64,000 nt of DNA from Methanofollis fontis. GTDB taxonomy: Archaea > Halobacteriota > Methanomicrobia > Methanomicrobiales > Methanofollaceae. Below are positions 49,788 through 58,829 of the stretch, piece by piece. The notes beneath the pieces are model-generated. The model was not told the DNA's origin, did no database searches, and saw only the letters and a list, made by a program, of their open reading frames with translations. The position numbers were made by a program, and so were the translations under genes. Position 1 is the stretch's first letter, and each line of letters starts with the position of its first letter. Where the stretch lies: positions 310,001 through 374,000 of the forward strand of contig NZ_PGCL01000001.1 of the NCBI RefSeq assembly GCF_004297185.1, written 5' to 3'.

Positions 49788-51976
49788 ACAGGATGGTTCG
49801 GCGCTGGAGCATTAAACTCATTGCGGGGCGAGGGGGTGGGGGTGCCCGATGAGACGATGCCGGTGATCGCACCGTTCTCATCACGCAGCACGGCATTGTG
49901 CCAGATGATCCCGATCTCGGATCCGTCCTGATCCAGCAGGGGGGTCATCTCCTCGCCGGGGGGGAGGACAACCCCGTCCATCAGCCTCCGGAAGTTTGCC
50001 TCCAGGCGCGGCCGGAGGGAGGGGGGGACCAGGGTGGCAAACCAGTTCCGCCCGAGCAGGTCCACCTCCCGGTAGCCGAGCACCTGGCAGCCGGTGCGGT
50101 TCATCCGCTCGATCCGCCCGTCCGTCCCGATCACGGCGATCATGACACGGGCAACATCGAGATAGCGTTCGGCAAGGTCGCGCTCTTTCCGCACGGTCTC
50201 CTGCGCCATGATCCGTCCGGCGACATTGGCCGCCTGGGCGGCGATCACCTGCAGACTCTCATACCCGTCCGCCGGGATCTGCCGATGACGGCGGGACCCG
50301 GCCACGAGCACCGCCAGAGGCGTCCCGCTGTGAGTGATGGAGAAGGAGGAGAGGCTGCTGAGCCCCTCCTCCAGGAATGCAACGGGGAAGGGTTCGCCAC
50401 CGGTGAGCGCGGCGGTGCTGCGTGCAAGAAGGGCGGCAGAGGCACGCCCCTCAAGCCGTCCACTGCCCTCCGGGAAGGCGGCGGAAAACCCGGAACAGGC
50501 TGTGAGGTCCAGCCGCCCCCCTTCGCCGACGGCATACACCGCTACGGCATCCACGCCGTTTGCACGCATTGCCGCCTCCAGGCAGATGGAGAGGGCGGAG
50601 GGAAGATCGGAGGCGGTGCCGAGGGCGGCGGCAAAGTCCCGCTGTTCCCTGAGGTGTGCGCCGGCACGCACATGGGCGGTGACATCGCGGATGATCGTCA
50701 GCAGATACCGGGGCGGACCCCCGTTGGCGGCGATCGGGATCTTCTTCGCCTGAAGGTGACGGACCTCGCCGTCATTCATCCGGACCCTGCATTCCGGGCA
50801 TGCGACAGTGGTGCGGCGTGCGATCGCCTCGTCCTCGCCTGATCTGATGAAGGGGATCAGATCGGCCCGGAAGATCTCCTCGGCCTGCTTCCCGGTCAGG
50901 GACCCGGGCGTTGCGCCCACAAAATCGGCGCCCGCACGGTTGACCAGCACATAGGCGCCCCCTTCGGTCTCCCTGACAAACACCATGTCAGGGATATTCT
51001 GGACGACCGAGTGGAGAAAGGATTTCCAGCCCAGAACCCGCCGTTCGGCCTGCCGGCGTTCGGTGACGTCTCGTGCAACCATCCTGTAGCCGGCGAATTC
51101 ACCGATCTCGTCAAAATCAGGCGTGCCGTTCGCCTCAAAGACGAGGTGCCGCCCGGTCCGGTGGAGGATGGGGATGTGGAGGAGGGAGAAGGGTTCCCGC
51201 CGTCCCACCGCCTCCTCGAGTTTCCCGGCGAAATGCTCCCGTTCAGGCGAGGGGACAAACTGGAGGAGGGGTTTTCCCTCCATCTCGTCGGGTGCGTAGC
51301 CCAGGAGGTCAAAACTCTTCGGGCTCACATAGGAGAAGCACCAGCCGTCGTCAACGTTCCAGATGACGTCGTTGATGTCCTCGACAAGCGCCCGGAACTT
51401 TGCCTCGCCCGCCCTGAGCGCCTCCTCCACCCGTTTTTGTGCGGTGATCTCCTCGAGAAGGATGGTGATACCCGGACTTCCATCATTGAAGGCGGTGGGG
51501 AGCACCTTCATTCTGAAGAAGAGTTCGCCGTCCGGACGGAGGAACCGCACCTCCTCGACCACGTCCTGACCGCCGAGGGCGTCCTCGATGCGGGCGCGGA
51601 TCAGGGGGTGGTCGAAGGCCGAGAGGCGGGAGGCACCGATCGGCTTTCCGATCACCTCCTCCCGTCCGGCCCTGACGATCTCCAGGATCCGGTCGTTCGC
51701 CTGCACGATGACGAGGTCGCGGTCCAGGATGGCCACACCGTCTGAGGAGAAGTTGATCATGGCCGAGAGGGGAACGCGCTGCGAGGGGTAGAAGACCTTC
51801 GCCTTGCCGTAGGTCCGCATCTCCACCTCGCCGGCGATCCTGAGCATGTCCAGGTAGCGCGAGAGGGTGTTCCGGTTGAGGGCGAGGGCGCGGGAGAGCT
51901 CGGTGACCGACATGCCGCGGGGATTCGCCTTCAGGGTGTCAAGAATTCCGGTAATCTCCGCGGGATAGGTGGTCAT
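49784..51976 (-). CDS. HTH-PAS/GAF sensor regulator
   Basis: A 730-residue cytoplasmic protein with no membrane segment and no kinase. Residues 1-65 are a winged helix (MSVTELSRALALNRNTLSRYLDMLRIAGEVEMR). Then follow PAS (about 70-180), PAS (190-310), PAS (320-430), GAF (about 450-590) and a last PAS (600-715). It should bind DNA and respond directly to small signals. Methanogens have many such one-component regulators. ATG 51976 was chosen because the HTH begins there. It heads an operon with the Rsm22-like and acetolactate decarboxylase genes (ATGA overlap at 49784-49787). Confidence 0.85.
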   Translation of the reverse strand: MTTYPAEITGILDTLKANPRGMSVTELSRALALNRNTLSRYLDMLRIAGEVEMRTYGKAKVFYPSQRVPLSAMINFSSDGVAILDRDLVIVQANDRILEIVRAGREEVIGKPIGASRLSAFDHPLIRARIEDALGGQDVVEEVRFLRPDGELFFRMKVLPTAFNDGSPGITILLEEITAQKRVEEALRAGEAKFRALVEDINDVIWNVDDGWCFSYVSPKSFDLLGYAPDEMEGKPLLQFVPSPEREHFAGKLEEAVGRREPFSLLHIPILHRTGRHLVFEANGTPDFDEIGEFAGYRMVARDVTERRQAERRVLGWKSFLHSVVQNIPDMVFVRETEGGAYVLVNRAGADFVGATPGSLTGKQAEEIFRADLIPFIRSGEDEAIARRTTVACPECRVRMNDGEVRHLQAKKIPIAANGGPPRYLLTIIRDVTAHVRAGAHLREQRDFAAALGTASDLPSALSICLEAAMRANGVDAVAVYAVGEGGRLDLTACSGFSAAFPEGSGRLEGRASAALLARSTAALTGGEPFPVAFLEEGLSSLSSFSITHSGTPLAVLVAGSRRHRQIPADGYESLQVIAAQAANVAGRIMAQETVRKERDLAERYLDVARVMIAVIGTDGRIERMNRTGCQVLGYREVDLLGRNWFATLVPPSLRPRLEANFRRLMDGVVLPPGEEMTPLLDQDGSEIGIIWHNAVLRDENGAITGIVSSGTPTPSPRNEFNAPAPNHPV

Positions 51977-52422
51977 ATACAGATCTGATCTGCACCCATC
52001 CGAATTTATCGCTTTCGCCACCGGCATGCACCATGGGAGGCATCATCGAATGCCACAATGCCATGCAATACAGCATATATTTATATAGTGAAACGATCCA
52101 CATATGATTGCCAAAAGCCTCATCTGATATAGGGGAAATCTCAGACAGGGCGGCATACGAGAGAACACCAGAGCACCCACACACCTGACTCAAGGCACAC
52201 GCCTGCATCCCGGGTGCTTCCACTACACCATCACCTCTCAAACCACCAGCATTCATTTCGCAAACGGGAGGGCTTCAACACCCTCCAACCCTGTGCACGC
52301 AAAGGACACATCCACGTCGGGTTCCCTCACGGGACCCACCATTTTTCACCCTTCGTTTACGCATCAATCAATAGGAGTATCCCCTCGCAGGTTCCACGAG
52401 AGTGCAGGAGAGGTACGACGAG
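51977..52422. other. Gene-free region between divergent regulator and TPR genes
   Basis: About 445 bases without a credible gene. A strong TATA for the minus-strand regulator, TATATAAATATATG, lies at about 52075-52088, which gives a leader of about 75 bases. On the plus side AGGAGAGGT precedes the TPR gene start at 52423; I see no clear TATA box there. Confidence 0.5.
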
Positions 52423-54714
52423 ATGGATACGACCATTGCACTGAACTTTTTCCGCGAGCACTTCTGGATCGAGCGCTGGTGCCGGAAGACACCCACACCC
52501 GAAGAGACCGCCCTTCTCCGCCTGTTTCTGATCCGCCGGGAGCGCGATATGGGGTTTGCCGCTGAGGCGGCGGCGGCGGCATTTGCCGACGATGCGGCGA
52601 AAGACGCCTTCAGAACCACCCTTGCAGGCGCCCTTGCCACCTCCTTCCCCGATCTCGACGGAAGCGGACCTGACGCATATCTCTGGCGGCGCTATCTGGC
52701 GTTCCTCGATGAAAGCGACCTCAATTCAGCACATATCGTCAGGGGGATGCTCAACACCTGCACGGCGGAGACGCAGGGGGGGACCGTCCCCGCCCCCTCC
52801 TGCATCGCCACCGATATCCCTGCAGCACAATGGGAAGGACGGGAGAAACGGGCGGTGATGACGGAGATACACTACCCTGACCTCTATTTCGAGTCATCCT
52901 ATCCGGGCGGGTTTCCCGAAACCCAGATCGTTCCAGCCGACCTTGAGATCACCGATTTCGCCTTTTCATGCCTGAAAAATCTCAACGGCGGTTCGATCCC
53001 CCCTGGCGGCGCCCGGACGTTCACACGGTTTCTCAACGATTCGGCCACCATTCTGGCCGTTGTCTGGTTTGCCGGGAGGGAGCGGGAGGAGCAGATCGCC
53101 ATCCTGAACCGGGAGTACCCCTTCCGCCTCGACGAGGAGACCCTCGACCGGTTCGTGGCCCTCTTCGACGACCAGGAGACCCTGCTCGAGGAAGCGGCCG
53201 GACTGGTGCGCCGAGGGCTGATCGAGGAGGCGGAGACGATCTATGCGTATGCGATCGTCCATTCAGACGACAGCATGGTGCACTACACCGCCTTCGAGAA
53301 CCTGGGCGTCCTCTTCAGGGAGGCCGGAGAGCATGAGCGGGCGATCGAATGCGCCGAACGCGCCCTGGCCATCAGGAGGGTGGAGGCCGAGAGCGACCCC
53401 TATGCAGTGGCCCTGGCGGAGAAGAGTCTTGCCGAAGCACTCTACAGTGCCGGAGAGACAGAACGTGCGGCCAATCTGACCGCTTCGGTGGAAGCGACCG
53501 TCGGACGCCTCGACCCCGCAGAATCGGCAAACCTCCTCTGGGCCCTGGGGTCGTCGTTCCGGCGCACCGGGCGGTTTGAGGAGGAGTACGCCGCGCTCAC
53601 CCGCATCCTGGAGATGGAGGGGGGCGAAAATGCGGAGGAGGCGGCGATGGCCCGCCTCTTCTCGATGGACCAGTACGCCCGCCCCGACGGTTCCTTTGAT
53701 CTCCCGGCACTCGCCGCACTCGAAGACCGGCGGCGATACCTGGACCGGTTCGGACAGGGCGCCGTCCTCCTTCAGGCATTCCAGTTCGAGCGGGCGATCC
53801 GCTCCTTTGAAGAGGCCCTCGCCATCTCGCACGACACCGACCTGATGCGGAACATCGCCATCGCCCATCGCCTCTACGGTCTGCCGGAGCAGGGGCGCCG
53901 GTATCTCGAGGAGGTGCTGCGGATGCGCCCGACCGACACCTATGCCCGGATCCACCTCGGGCTGCTGGACGGCGGTGCGGAAGGGACGGCGCTGATCCGC
54001 CGGGCGATCGAGGACGCCGTGCAGGAGGGCGCCGACCTCGGTCTGATCCTCTACCCGCTTGTGCGGGATGCCGTCGTCGCCGGCACCATCGATGCCGCCA
54101 TCGAACATTTCGCCAATTTCCCGACCCGGAACGGCGTCAGGGCGCTCGCCCATCTCGGCGCCGGCACGAACCTCGCCGACCTGGGATGCATTGCAGAGGC
54201 AGAGCGCTGTTACCGGCGGGGTCTGCGGGCGAACCCCCCTGCCCCGGTGCGCGCCCGGATCCTCAGGAACATGGGCGCCCTCGCGTCCGACGCCGGGGAC
54301 CTCGAGCGTGCGTGTTCGCTCCTGGAAAAGGCGCAGGCGATCGCCCCCGGCGATCCAACAATACTCTTCCGCCTCGCCGGGGTGCGAGCAGGTCTCAACG
54401 ACCGGAGCGGGGCGGCGGAGGCGGCCCGGGAGGCGGTGCGCCTCGCCCCGGCAGAGGAGCGCTACCTGCACGCACGGGACCTCCGAGAATCACTGGAGCG
54501 GGTCGCCCCCCCGACACCGGCAGACCCGGAGGCCGCGGACCTCATCCGCGCCGGCGAGGAGTTTCTCGAATACTGCCCGGAGCATGCCGCACGCGCCTAT
54601 GCCCTGGCATGGGAGCGGATCTCGGACGAGGCAGCAGAGAGCCCCGGCCCCGAGGACGACCTGCTGGCGTTCAGGGAGGAGATCCTGGGCCGCATCGCAG
54701 AACGCTCCGGGTGA
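52423..54714 (+). CDS. Large TPR-repeat protein
   Basis: A 763-residue soluble protein. Residues 1-240 are an N-terminal region I do not recognise; it begins with ALNFFREHFWIERWCRKTPTPEE and has an internal IVPADLEITDFAFSCLKNLNGG. Residues 270-700 are rich in TPR-like helical pairs (for example FENLGVLFREAGEHERAIECAERALAIRR and AGTNLADLGCIAEAERCYRRGLRANP). This kind of scaffold mediates protein contacts; the partner is unknown. ATG 52423 has AGGAGAGGT eight bases upstream. It may act with a neighbouring system but shows no operon partner. Confidence 0.85.
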   Translation: MDTTIALNFFREHFWIERWCRKTPTPEETALLRLFLIRRERDMGFAAEAAAAAFADDAAKDAFRTTLAGALATSFPDLDGSGPDAYLWRRYLAFLDESDLNSAHIVRGMLNTCTAETQGGTVPAPSCIATDIPAAQWEGREKRAVMTEIHYPDLYFESSYPGGFPETQIVPADLEITDFAFSCLKNLNGGSIPPGGARTFTRFLNDSATILAVVWFAGREREEQIAILNREYPFRLDEETLDRFVALFDDQETLLEEAAGLVRRGLIEEAETIYAYAIVHSDDSMVHYTAFENLGVLFREAGEHERAIECAERALAIRRVEAESDPYAVALAEKSLAEALYSAGETERAANLTASVEATVGRLDPAESANLLWALGSSFRRTGRFEEEYAALTRILEMEGGENAEEAAMARLFSMDQYARPDGSFDLPALAALEDRRRYLDRFGQGAVLLQAFQFERAIRSFEEALAISHDTDLMRNIAIAHRLYGLPEQGRRYLEEVLRMRPTDTYARIHLGLLDGGAEGTALIRRAIEDAVQEGADLGLILYPLVRDAVVAGTIDAAIEHFANFPTRNGVRALAHLGAGTNLADLGCIAEAERCYRRGLRANPPAPVRARILRNMGALASDAGDLERACSLLEKAQAIAPGDPTILFRLAGVRAGLNDRSGAAEAAREAVRLAPAEERYLHARDLRESLERVAPPTPADPEAADLIRAGEEFLEYCPEHAARAYALAWERISDEAAESPGPEDDLLAFREEILGRIAERSG

Positions 54715-54761
54715 AGAGAGCATAAATATTATTTTGTTGCCGGTGAGGGGGGAATATGGGT

Positions 54762-54785
54762 TCCGCTCCTGACCGGGAGGGGAGA
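54762..54785 (+). repeat. 24-base intergenic repeat word
   Basis: Identical over 24 bases to 47404-47427, where it continues the G-rich 80-base repeat. Both copies lie between genes behind a stop codon, in the same orientation. It belongs to a dispersed repeat family. Confidence 0.6.
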
Positions 54786-54798
54786 CCCCGCCCCTCTC

Positions 54799-55650
54799 TT
54801 ACGAAGAGTTCTCGCGCACATACACGGGCATACACGCCCGTCCGACGGCATCAGGCAGGTCCCCCACCGCCGTCACCACCGAGGCCGAGTGCTCGAGCAT
54901 CAGGTTCACCAGCTCGTGCGAACCGACCCGGCGGAAATCGGTCCTCAGGGCCACGACCGGTTTTCCGAGCGCATACGCATACCCCATCTCCCATGCCGTC
55001 CCCGAGTCGGCATCGGCGCCGTCGATCACCCCGACGACCACATCCGCCCGCCTGAGGGCGGCGGTGTGCCGATCAAAGAGGGCCCGGCCCCATGCGGGGT
55101 CGCGCACCGCCCCGTCCTCACCGGCCTCCTGCGGCAGATAGACATCGTAATATGAGGCCTCCAGCAGATCCCGCACCTCCCGGTTGAACCCCTGTTCGGC
55201 AGCGGTGAAGAGCGGAGCGGCGCAATAGACACGGTGCCTCGCAAACTCATAGACATCCACCGCCTCGATCTCCGGGAACCGGGCCAGGAAGGCACCCCGA
55301 CCCGGCACCCGGTCATCTCGCCAGGTCCGGTTCACCCCGCAGGTCGGCGAGGAGTCGACGCCCACGATACAGAGCGGCGGGCCGCGTTCTGCGATCAGGG
55401 AGCGCACCTCCGCCTCCATCCGGTCGAGCAGGACGGAGAACGCCGGGGTGTCCAGGCGCTCCGCAAAGGTCGCCGGCGGACGGGGGCGCCCCAGGTAGGC
55501 GGTCTCCGGGCAGGGCAGGGGCACCACCTCGATCGAAAAGCGCCGGCAGCGCTCCAGGGCACCCTCGAAGGCCGTCAGATCGGCCGGACGGGTGATCCCC
55601 TCGGCCCGCAGCGAGGGATCACAGATGCAGGGTGAGCAGAGGATATACAT
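54799..55650 (-). CDS. Fusion of TudS-like (DUF523-type) desulfidase and nucleoside 2-deoxyribosyltransferase
   Basis: A 283-residue two-domain protein. Residues 1-130 carry the Cys pattern and loops of the CD3072/TudS-related group: LCSPCICDPSLRAEG (4-18), PETAYLGRPRPPATF and GVDSSPTCGVNRT with the third Cys. TudS proteins use a [4Fe-4S] cluster to remove sulfur from thiouracil. Residues 145-283 are a nucleoside 2-deoxyribosyltransferase (VYCAAPLFTAAEQGFN, ADVVVGVIDGADADSGTAWEMGYAYALGKPVVALRTD), with Asp and Glu as active residues. Together they suggest salvage or repair of sulfur-modified nucleosides. Divergent from tsr3, with 30 bases between the starts. Confidence 0.75.
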   Translation of the reverse strand: MYILCSPCICDPSLRAEGITRPADLTAFEGALERCRRFSIEVVPLPCPETAYLGRPRPPATFAERLDTPAFSVLLDRMEAEVRSLIAERGPPLCIVGVDSSPTCGVNRTWRDDRVPGRGAFLARFPEIEAVDVYEFARHRVYCAAPLFTAAEQGFNREVRDLLEASYYDVYLPQEAGEDGAVRDPAWGRALFDRHTAALRRADVVVGVIDGADADSGTAWEMGYAYALGKPVVALRTDFRRVGSHELVNLMLEHSASVVTAVGDLPDAVGRACMPVYVRENSS

Positions 55651-55680
55651 TCAATAGGGGTCTGCGCCAAACCGGCATAG

Positions 55681-56178
55681 ATGATACGCCTCTATGCCTT
55701 CAGGGACAACTCCTGCGATCCCCGGAAGTGCACGGTCAAGCGGATGGAGCGCTTCGGGCAGGTGACAGTCACCGACTCCCTGACCCGCATCCCCCGCTCC
55801 TCCCTCATCCTCGACCCGACGGCAGAGCGCGCCCTCTCCAGGACCGACCGCGACACCCCCTCGATCACCGCCCTGGACTGCTCCTGGGAGGTGCTCGAAT
55901 CCGTCGAGGTCCGGCGCTGGCCCCGCCGCCGCGCCCTCCCCTACCTGGTCGCCGCCAATCCGGTGAACTTCGGCCGCCCCCTTCGCCTCACCTCGGTAGA
56001 GGCGTTCGCCGCCGCCCTCTGGATTCTCGGGGAGGAGGATCAGGCGCGGTCTATCCTCTCGAAGTTCAACTGGGGCATCCGCTTCCTGGAACTGAACGCC
56101 GACCCCCTCGCTGAGTATGCCGCCGCCGAGGATTCGGCTGCCGTGGTGGCAATCCAGGCGCTCTACATGGGTGACTGA
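55681..56178 (+). CDS. tsr3: rRNA aminocarboxypropyltransferase Tsr3
   Basis: A 165-residue DUF367 protein: RDNSCDPRKCTVKRMERFG at the start, SITALDCSWE and the strongly conserved RALPYLVAANPVNFGRPLRLTSVEAFAAALWILG. Tsr3 transfers the aminocarboxypropyl group of SAM to the hypermodified base of small-subunit rRNA. Length is normal. It is separated by 24 bases from the convergent glucan phosphorylase gene. Confidence 0.94.
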   Translation: MIRLYAFRDNSCDPRKCTVKRMERFGQVTVTDSLTRIPRSSLILDPTAERALSRTDRDTPSITALDCSWEVLESVEVRRWPRRRALPYLVAANPVNFGRPLRLTSVEAFAAALWILGEEDQARSILSKFNWGIRFLELNADPLAEYAAAEDSAAVVAIQALYMGD

Positions 56179-56202
56179 AAATCTGAACCCTTATCGCCCC
56201 CA

Positions 56203-58377
56203 TCATCGTTCCGCACCCGGTAACGGCGCACCCGCACACGAGACCAGCCGCGGATAATAGCGGTGGACATACTCCTTGAGCATCCGCCGAGAACAGAAGC
56301 GGGGTGCATTGCTCTTGATCGACTCCTTCATCGTCCGCACCCATCCATGCGGGACGCCATCCATATCGGTCTGGTAGTAGAGGGGGACGATCTCCTGTTC
56401 GAGAAGATCGTAGATCGCCCCGGCGTCGGTATCCGTGCGGTCCTTGCAGACACACTCGCCGCCGAACGCCCATCCGTTCCGGCCGTTATACCCCTCCACC
56501 CACCATCCGTCCAGGATGGAGAGGTTGATCACGCCGTTGATCGCCGCCTTCATCCCCGAGGTGCCGCTCGCCTCCATCGGCGGCAGCGGGTTGTTCAGCC
56601 AGAGATCAACCCCGTGAACCAGGTACTGGGCCATCTGTTCGCCATAATCCTCCACAAAGGCGATCTTCCCCCCGAACTCCGAGGACTGCGCATAGCGGTA
56701 GATCCGGCGGAGCACATCCTGACCCCCGACATCATCCGGATGGGCCTTGCCGGCGAAGATGATCTGGACCGGGTGCCAGCGGTTGTTCACGATCCGCTTC
56801 AGCCGTTCGAGGTCGTGGAAGATCAGGTCCGCCCGCTTGTAGGTGGAGAAGCGGCGTGCGAAGCCGATGGTCAGCACGCTCGGGTTCAGGAAGACGCCTT
56901 CGGCAACAACGTTCTCGGGCACTTCCTGGTGTTTGGCCCATTTTCGCCGTTTCATCTCCCTGATCCTGTTGATCAGTTTCATCTTCAGCCAGATATGGAG
57001 GTGCCAGAGTTCTCCGTCCGGGATCTCGTCCACCAGCTCCCAGATCACCGGGTTGTCATGCTCCATCTGCCAGTAGGGGCATACGGACCCGATATACCGG
57101 TCGAAGAGGTCCTCCATCCTGGGGTTGAGCCATGTCTGGAGGTGGACGCCGTTGGTGATCGCATCGATCGGCAGCCGGTCCTCGGGAAGCCCGGGCCAGA
57201 GCCCCTTCCACATCCCCCTGGTCACCTCGCCGTGGCGGGCCGAGACGGCATTGTGGTAGGCCGACATCCGCATCGCGAACACGGTCATATTGAAGCCGGC
57301 GTGCGGATCGCCGGGATCGGTCCCGAGACCGAGAAATCGGTCCCGTTCGATCCCGAGGCATTCATAATACCCCCGCAGATAGCGGTCCACCATATCGAAG
57401 GGGAAGATGTCGGTGCCGGCCGGAAGGGGGGTATGGGTGGTGAACACCGAGGTGCCGCGCACCTGCTCCAGGGCGTCCTCGAAGGAGAAACCCTGCTCGA
57501 TCCGTTCCCGCACCCGCTCGATGAGGGCAAAGGCCGGGTGGCCCTCGTTGATGTGCACCCCCGAATAGTGGACGCCCAGGTAGGAGAGCACCTTCCTCCC
57601 GCCGATGCCGAGCACGATCTCCTGGAGGAGGCGCTCCTCGCGGTCGCCCCCGTAGAGGCGGTGGGAGATCCCCCGGTGTTCCGGACGGTTCTCGGCGATA
57701 TCGGTGTCAAGGAGGTAGAGGGGCACCCGTCCGACCTGCACCTTCCAGACGGCAACATGGATGGGGGGTTCGATGAGGGGGACACGCACGACGATCTGCC
57801 GCCCTGACTCCCCCAGGACGCGGGTGATCGGGGCGGCGTCGCGGTCAAGGATCTCCTCGATGTTCATCTGCGAACCGTCCGTGCCGATATGCTGATGGAG
57901 ATACCCGGAGGAGTACATGAATCCAACGGCGACGAGGGGAACGCCGAGGTCGGAACACTCCTTGAGATGGTCGCCGGCAAGAAAGCCGAGCCCGCCCGCA
58001 TAGAAGGGGAGGGAATGATGGAGGCCGTATTCGGCCGAGAAGTAGGCGACAGTCACCGGGCGGCAGGGGGAGTACTCCCCGGTGAACCAGGAGGTCTTCC
58101 TCGCCATATAGTCCTGGTAACGCTCCATGATGATGTCGTAGCGGCGGAGGTATTCCGGGGTGCGTGCCGCCCGTTTCAGGTAATCAACCGGCACCTCCCT
58201 GAGCATCTGCACCGGGTTGTGGCGGCTTTCCTTCCATGCATGGGCATTCAGCTGTTTGAAGAGCACCCGGGCGGCGGGATGCCAGCTCCACCAGAGGTTG
58301 AATGCGATGTCCACGAGGCCCCCGATACGCTCGGGAACATGGTCAAAACGGCTTCGGTCCATCCCGTCTGCGGTCAT
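56203..58377 (-). CDS. glgP: Alpha-glucan phosphorylase
   Basis: A 724-residue GT35 enzyme of the short, archaeal/bacterial type with an N-terminal DUF3417-like region (FNLWWSWHPAARVLFKQLN). It releases glucose 1-phosphate from glycogen or maltodextrin. Landmarks are AVGFMYSSGYLHQHI, INEGHPAFALIERV and the pyridoxal phosphate region with EASGTSGMKAAINGVINLSILDGWW (Lys binds PLP). ATG 58377 fits a leaderless transcript from TTAAATAAT at about 58405-58413; ATG 58362 is possible. It indicates a glycogen store. Confidence 0.95.
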   Translation of the reverse strand: MTADGMDRSRFDHVPERIGGLVDIAFNLWWSWHPAARVLFKQLNAHAWKESRHNPVQMLREVPVDYLKRAARTPEYLRRYDIIMERYQDYMARKTSWFTGEYSPCRPVTVAYFSAEYGLHHSLPFYAGGLGFLAGDHLKECSDLGVPLVAVGFMYSSGYLHQHIGTDGSQMNIEEILDRDAAPITRVLGESGRQIVVRVPLIEPPIHVAVWKVQVGRVPLYLLDTDIAENRPEHRGISHRLYGGDREERLLQEIVLGIGGRKVLSYLGVHYSGVHINEGHPAFALIERVRERIEQGFSFEDALEQVRGTSVFTTHTPLPAGTDIFPFDMVDRYLRGYYECLGIERDRFLGLGTDPGDPHAGFNMTVFAMRMSAYHNAVSARHGEVTRGMWKGLWPGLPEDRLPIDAITNGVHLQTWLNPRMEDLFDRYIGSVCPYWQMEHDNPVIWELVDEIPDGELWHLHIWLKMKLINRIREMKRRKWAKHQEVPENVVAEGVFLNPSVLTIGFARRFSTYKRADLIFHDLERLKRIVNNRWHPVQIIFAGKAHPDDVGGQDVLRRIYRYAQSSEFGGKIAFVEDYGEQMAQYLVHGVDLWLNNPLPPMEASGTSGMKAAINGVINLSILDGWWVEGYNGRNGWAFGGECVCKDRTDTDAGAIYDLLEQEIVPLYYQTDMDGVPHGWVRTMKESIKSNAPRFCSRRMLKEYVHRYYPRLVSCAGAPLPGAER

Positions 58378-58829
58378 CCTGATCGGGGGAGTATCAGGAG
58401 GGGATTATTTAATGATGGTGGGCGGAAACGAAAAACACTGATAGCAGAAGAGATTCAGAATTCGGCAGCAATAACCAAGAATATTCCTAAAAGAGGGGAT
58501 CTCAGAGGTGCACGAACGGCAAAACTATATATAGAATTGTCTGCACTATCAGAGTGTACCGCCAGAGGGGGGTAATCATTCTGGGATCATTGCTGCAACT
58601 GGACGAAATGGAGAAGATGATGGTGCTGATCATCGCACTGATTGCGGTGACATCGGGCGTCATCGGAATGGCGCTGCCCGGGGCTTTTCCTGGGATCTTT
58701 CCCTGAAGGACTTGCCGAACGCAAAAAAGGGTGTTCTTCTCTTTTCTCCCCCCACAGCACCCATTGAAGAGGGATGATGTCCCTGATCGCATTTTTGCCG
58801 TGAGCGTTGCCGGATCACACCCGCCGGAT
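58378..58829. other. Intergenic region with a promoter and a small peptide gene
   Basis: About 450 bases between glgP and the membrane-bound HTH gene. Apart from the glgP promoter and the short reading frame listed separately (58608-58706), I see nothing coding. A very good TATA element AAAACTATATATAG lies at 58519-58532 on the plus strand. Confidence 0.5.
58608..58706 (+). CDS. Possible 32-residue membrane peptide
   Basis: ATG 58608 opens 32 codons: a short charged start (MEKM), then a single hydrophobic helix MVLIIALIAVTSGVIGMAL and a Pro/Phe end GAFPGIFP. A TTG at 58590 would add six residues. The strong plus-strand TATA box about 80 bases upstream has no other gene to serve, as the next annotated genes run the other way. 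Similar tiny membrane proteins are seldom annotated. Evidence is indirect. Confidence 0.45.
   Translation: MEKMMVLIIALIAVTSGVIGMALPGAFPGIFP

Noticed and set aside
51939-52256. 105-codon minus-strand frame before the PAS regulator
   Set aside because: No family, no ribosome site, and it spans the regulator's TATA box.
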